NCBI GenBank assembly: GCA_025751475.1
Contig: JAOWLD010000003.1
Span: 248,001-312,000 of the forward strand
Direction of reading: 5' to 3'
DNA: 64,000 bases
Origin: Rhodobacteraceae bacterium XHP0102
GTDB lineage: Bacteria; Pseudomonadota; Alphaproteobacteria; Rhodobacterales; Rhodobacteraceae
In this document: piece after piece, positions 63,516 through 64,000 of the stretch
Layout of the letters: every line of letters starts with the position of its first letter
How positions within the stretch are numbered: the first letter of the stretch is position 1
Notes under the pieces: model-generated
The model's database searches: none
What the model saw: the letters and a program-made list of their open reading frames with translations, nothing else
Told to the model about the DNA's origin: nothing
Position numbers and translations under genes: made by a program

Positions 63516-63608
63516 CGGGGAACCTTCTTCGAGGATGTTTCAAGGGGTTGCGCGCCTTCTAATCTAAATGTCACAGAAGGGGAAACCGCTTTTCGCCCGC
63601 CCGCGACC

Positions 63609-64000
63609 ATGAGGGATGTCAAATTGGACCAGATCGCGCCATTGCCAGATCAGGATATGTTGGAGGGGGCATGGACTGTCGCGCGGCTGATCCATGACCA
63701 TCGCGCTGGGCAGCGCGGTCGATTTGACGGGCGCGCCGCTTTCCATGCCGCAGGGCAGGGGGTTCTCAGCTATCACGAGGTGGGGCAACTGACCTATCAG
63801 GGCGAAACCTTCGAGGCAGAGCGGCGGTATATCTGGCGGCGTGTCGCGGCAGGGTGGCAGGTGGATTTTGATGATCACCGCCCATTTCATCTGATCACTG
63901 CGCATGACATCCCCGCGCGCCATGATTGCGCGCCTGATTTATATATGCTGCGCTATGATTTTGCCGCGCTGCCACAGCGTTGGCACAGCCATTGTCGCAT
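63609..64000 (+). CDS. DUF6314 family protein (3' end outside window)
   Basis: The visible 130 residues begin MRDVKLDQIAPLPDQDMLEG and show the pattern of DUF6314: GAWTVARLIHDHRAGQRGRF, LSYHEVGQLTYQGETF, then ERRYIWRRVAAG and VDFDDHRPFHLI. It is a small lipocalin-like family found in alphaproteobacteria and eukaryotes, of unknown function. The ATG at 63609 is in frame with the conserved part; an ATG at 63657 is also possible. It is truncated by the right edge. Confidence 0.8.
   Translation, partial: MRDVKLDQIAPLPDQDMLEGAWTVARLIHDHRAGQRGRFDGRAAFHAAGQGVLSYHEVGQLTYQGETFEAERRYIWRRVAAGWQVDFDDHRPFHLITAHDIPARHDCAPDLYMLRYDFAALPQRWHSHCR

Overview
The window reads as chromosomal DNA of an alphaproteobacterium of the Rhodobacteraceae (Rhodobacter/Roseobacter group). 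The evidence is the GC-rich coding pattern, the family-typical cytochrome aa3 layout (ctaD on its own, ctaC-ctaB-orf-ctaG-ctaE-surf1 elsewhere), an FdVI-type [2Fe-2S] ferredoxin, small family-typical proteins (DUF1467, DUF2244, DUF2256, DUF3572, DUF6314), and a GAAC-N7-GAAC site of the alphaproteobacterial LexA type. No phage, transposase, integrase, CRISPR array or rRNA operon was seen. Genes are tightly packed, with many 1-8 bp overlaps.

Layout. 1-7.2 kb: Bax-inhibitor-1 protein (cut by the window edge), a quinone oxidoreductase, an XRE regulator, histidinol phosphatase plus a lipoprotein, an EamA exporter, ilvC, two overlapping AsnC/Lrp regulators and a DUF2256 protein. 7.3-14.9 kb: malate synthase G, a glycosidase-like protein with RTX repeats, a GlcG/HbpS-like protein, a class-I amidotransferase-type hydrolase, a HAD phosphatase and a GntR regulator. 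14.9-25.9 kb: a membrane GT2 glycosyltransferase with a GspE/MshEN-like N-terminus, carA, YqeY, DUF2244, ctaD, a Flp-pilin-like surface protein, lipB, tRNA-Leu(GAG), and a glycosyltransferase/methyltransferase pair. 25.9-35.7 kb: lysC, glmS-glmU, two HAD phosphatases, a DegT-type aminotransferase, a PleD-like diguanylate cyclase, DUF3572 and MarR. 35.8-40.6 kb: a non-pyrrolysine MttB-family methyltransferase, an H-NOX protein coupled to an HNOBA-GGDEF cyclase, a peptidoglycan-binding lipoprotein, a dnaE2 remnant behind a LexA-like site, and a ferredoxin. 40.7-51.6 kb: aspS, an acetyltransferase, a lone receiver protein, methylmalonyl-CoA epimerase, DUF1467, EI24, nitroreductase, topA, dprA and tldD. 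51.9-64 kb: the cta operon running on into surf1, thrC, an M16 peptidase, an acetyltransferase and an FAD oxidoreductase; then fliG, purB and a DUF6314 gene cut by the right edge.

Most of the window is housekeeping: oxidase biogenesis, amino-acid, cell-wall, pyrimidine and purine synthesis, DNA topology. The parts that stand out are: (i) a heme-NO sensor module feeding a diguanylate cyclase, in which the H-NOX keeps the proximal-His motif but lacks YxSxR; (ii) a membrane glycosyltransferase whose N-terminus resembles c-di-GMP-binding MshEN domains; (iii) a protein pairing a Flp-type prepilin leader with a carbohydrate-binding-like domain; (iv) an RTX-tailed clan GH-A-like protein; and (v) what looks like the deletion scar of an SOS imuA-imuB-dnaE2 operon. 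All calls come from reading the sequence and family knowledge; no database search was run.
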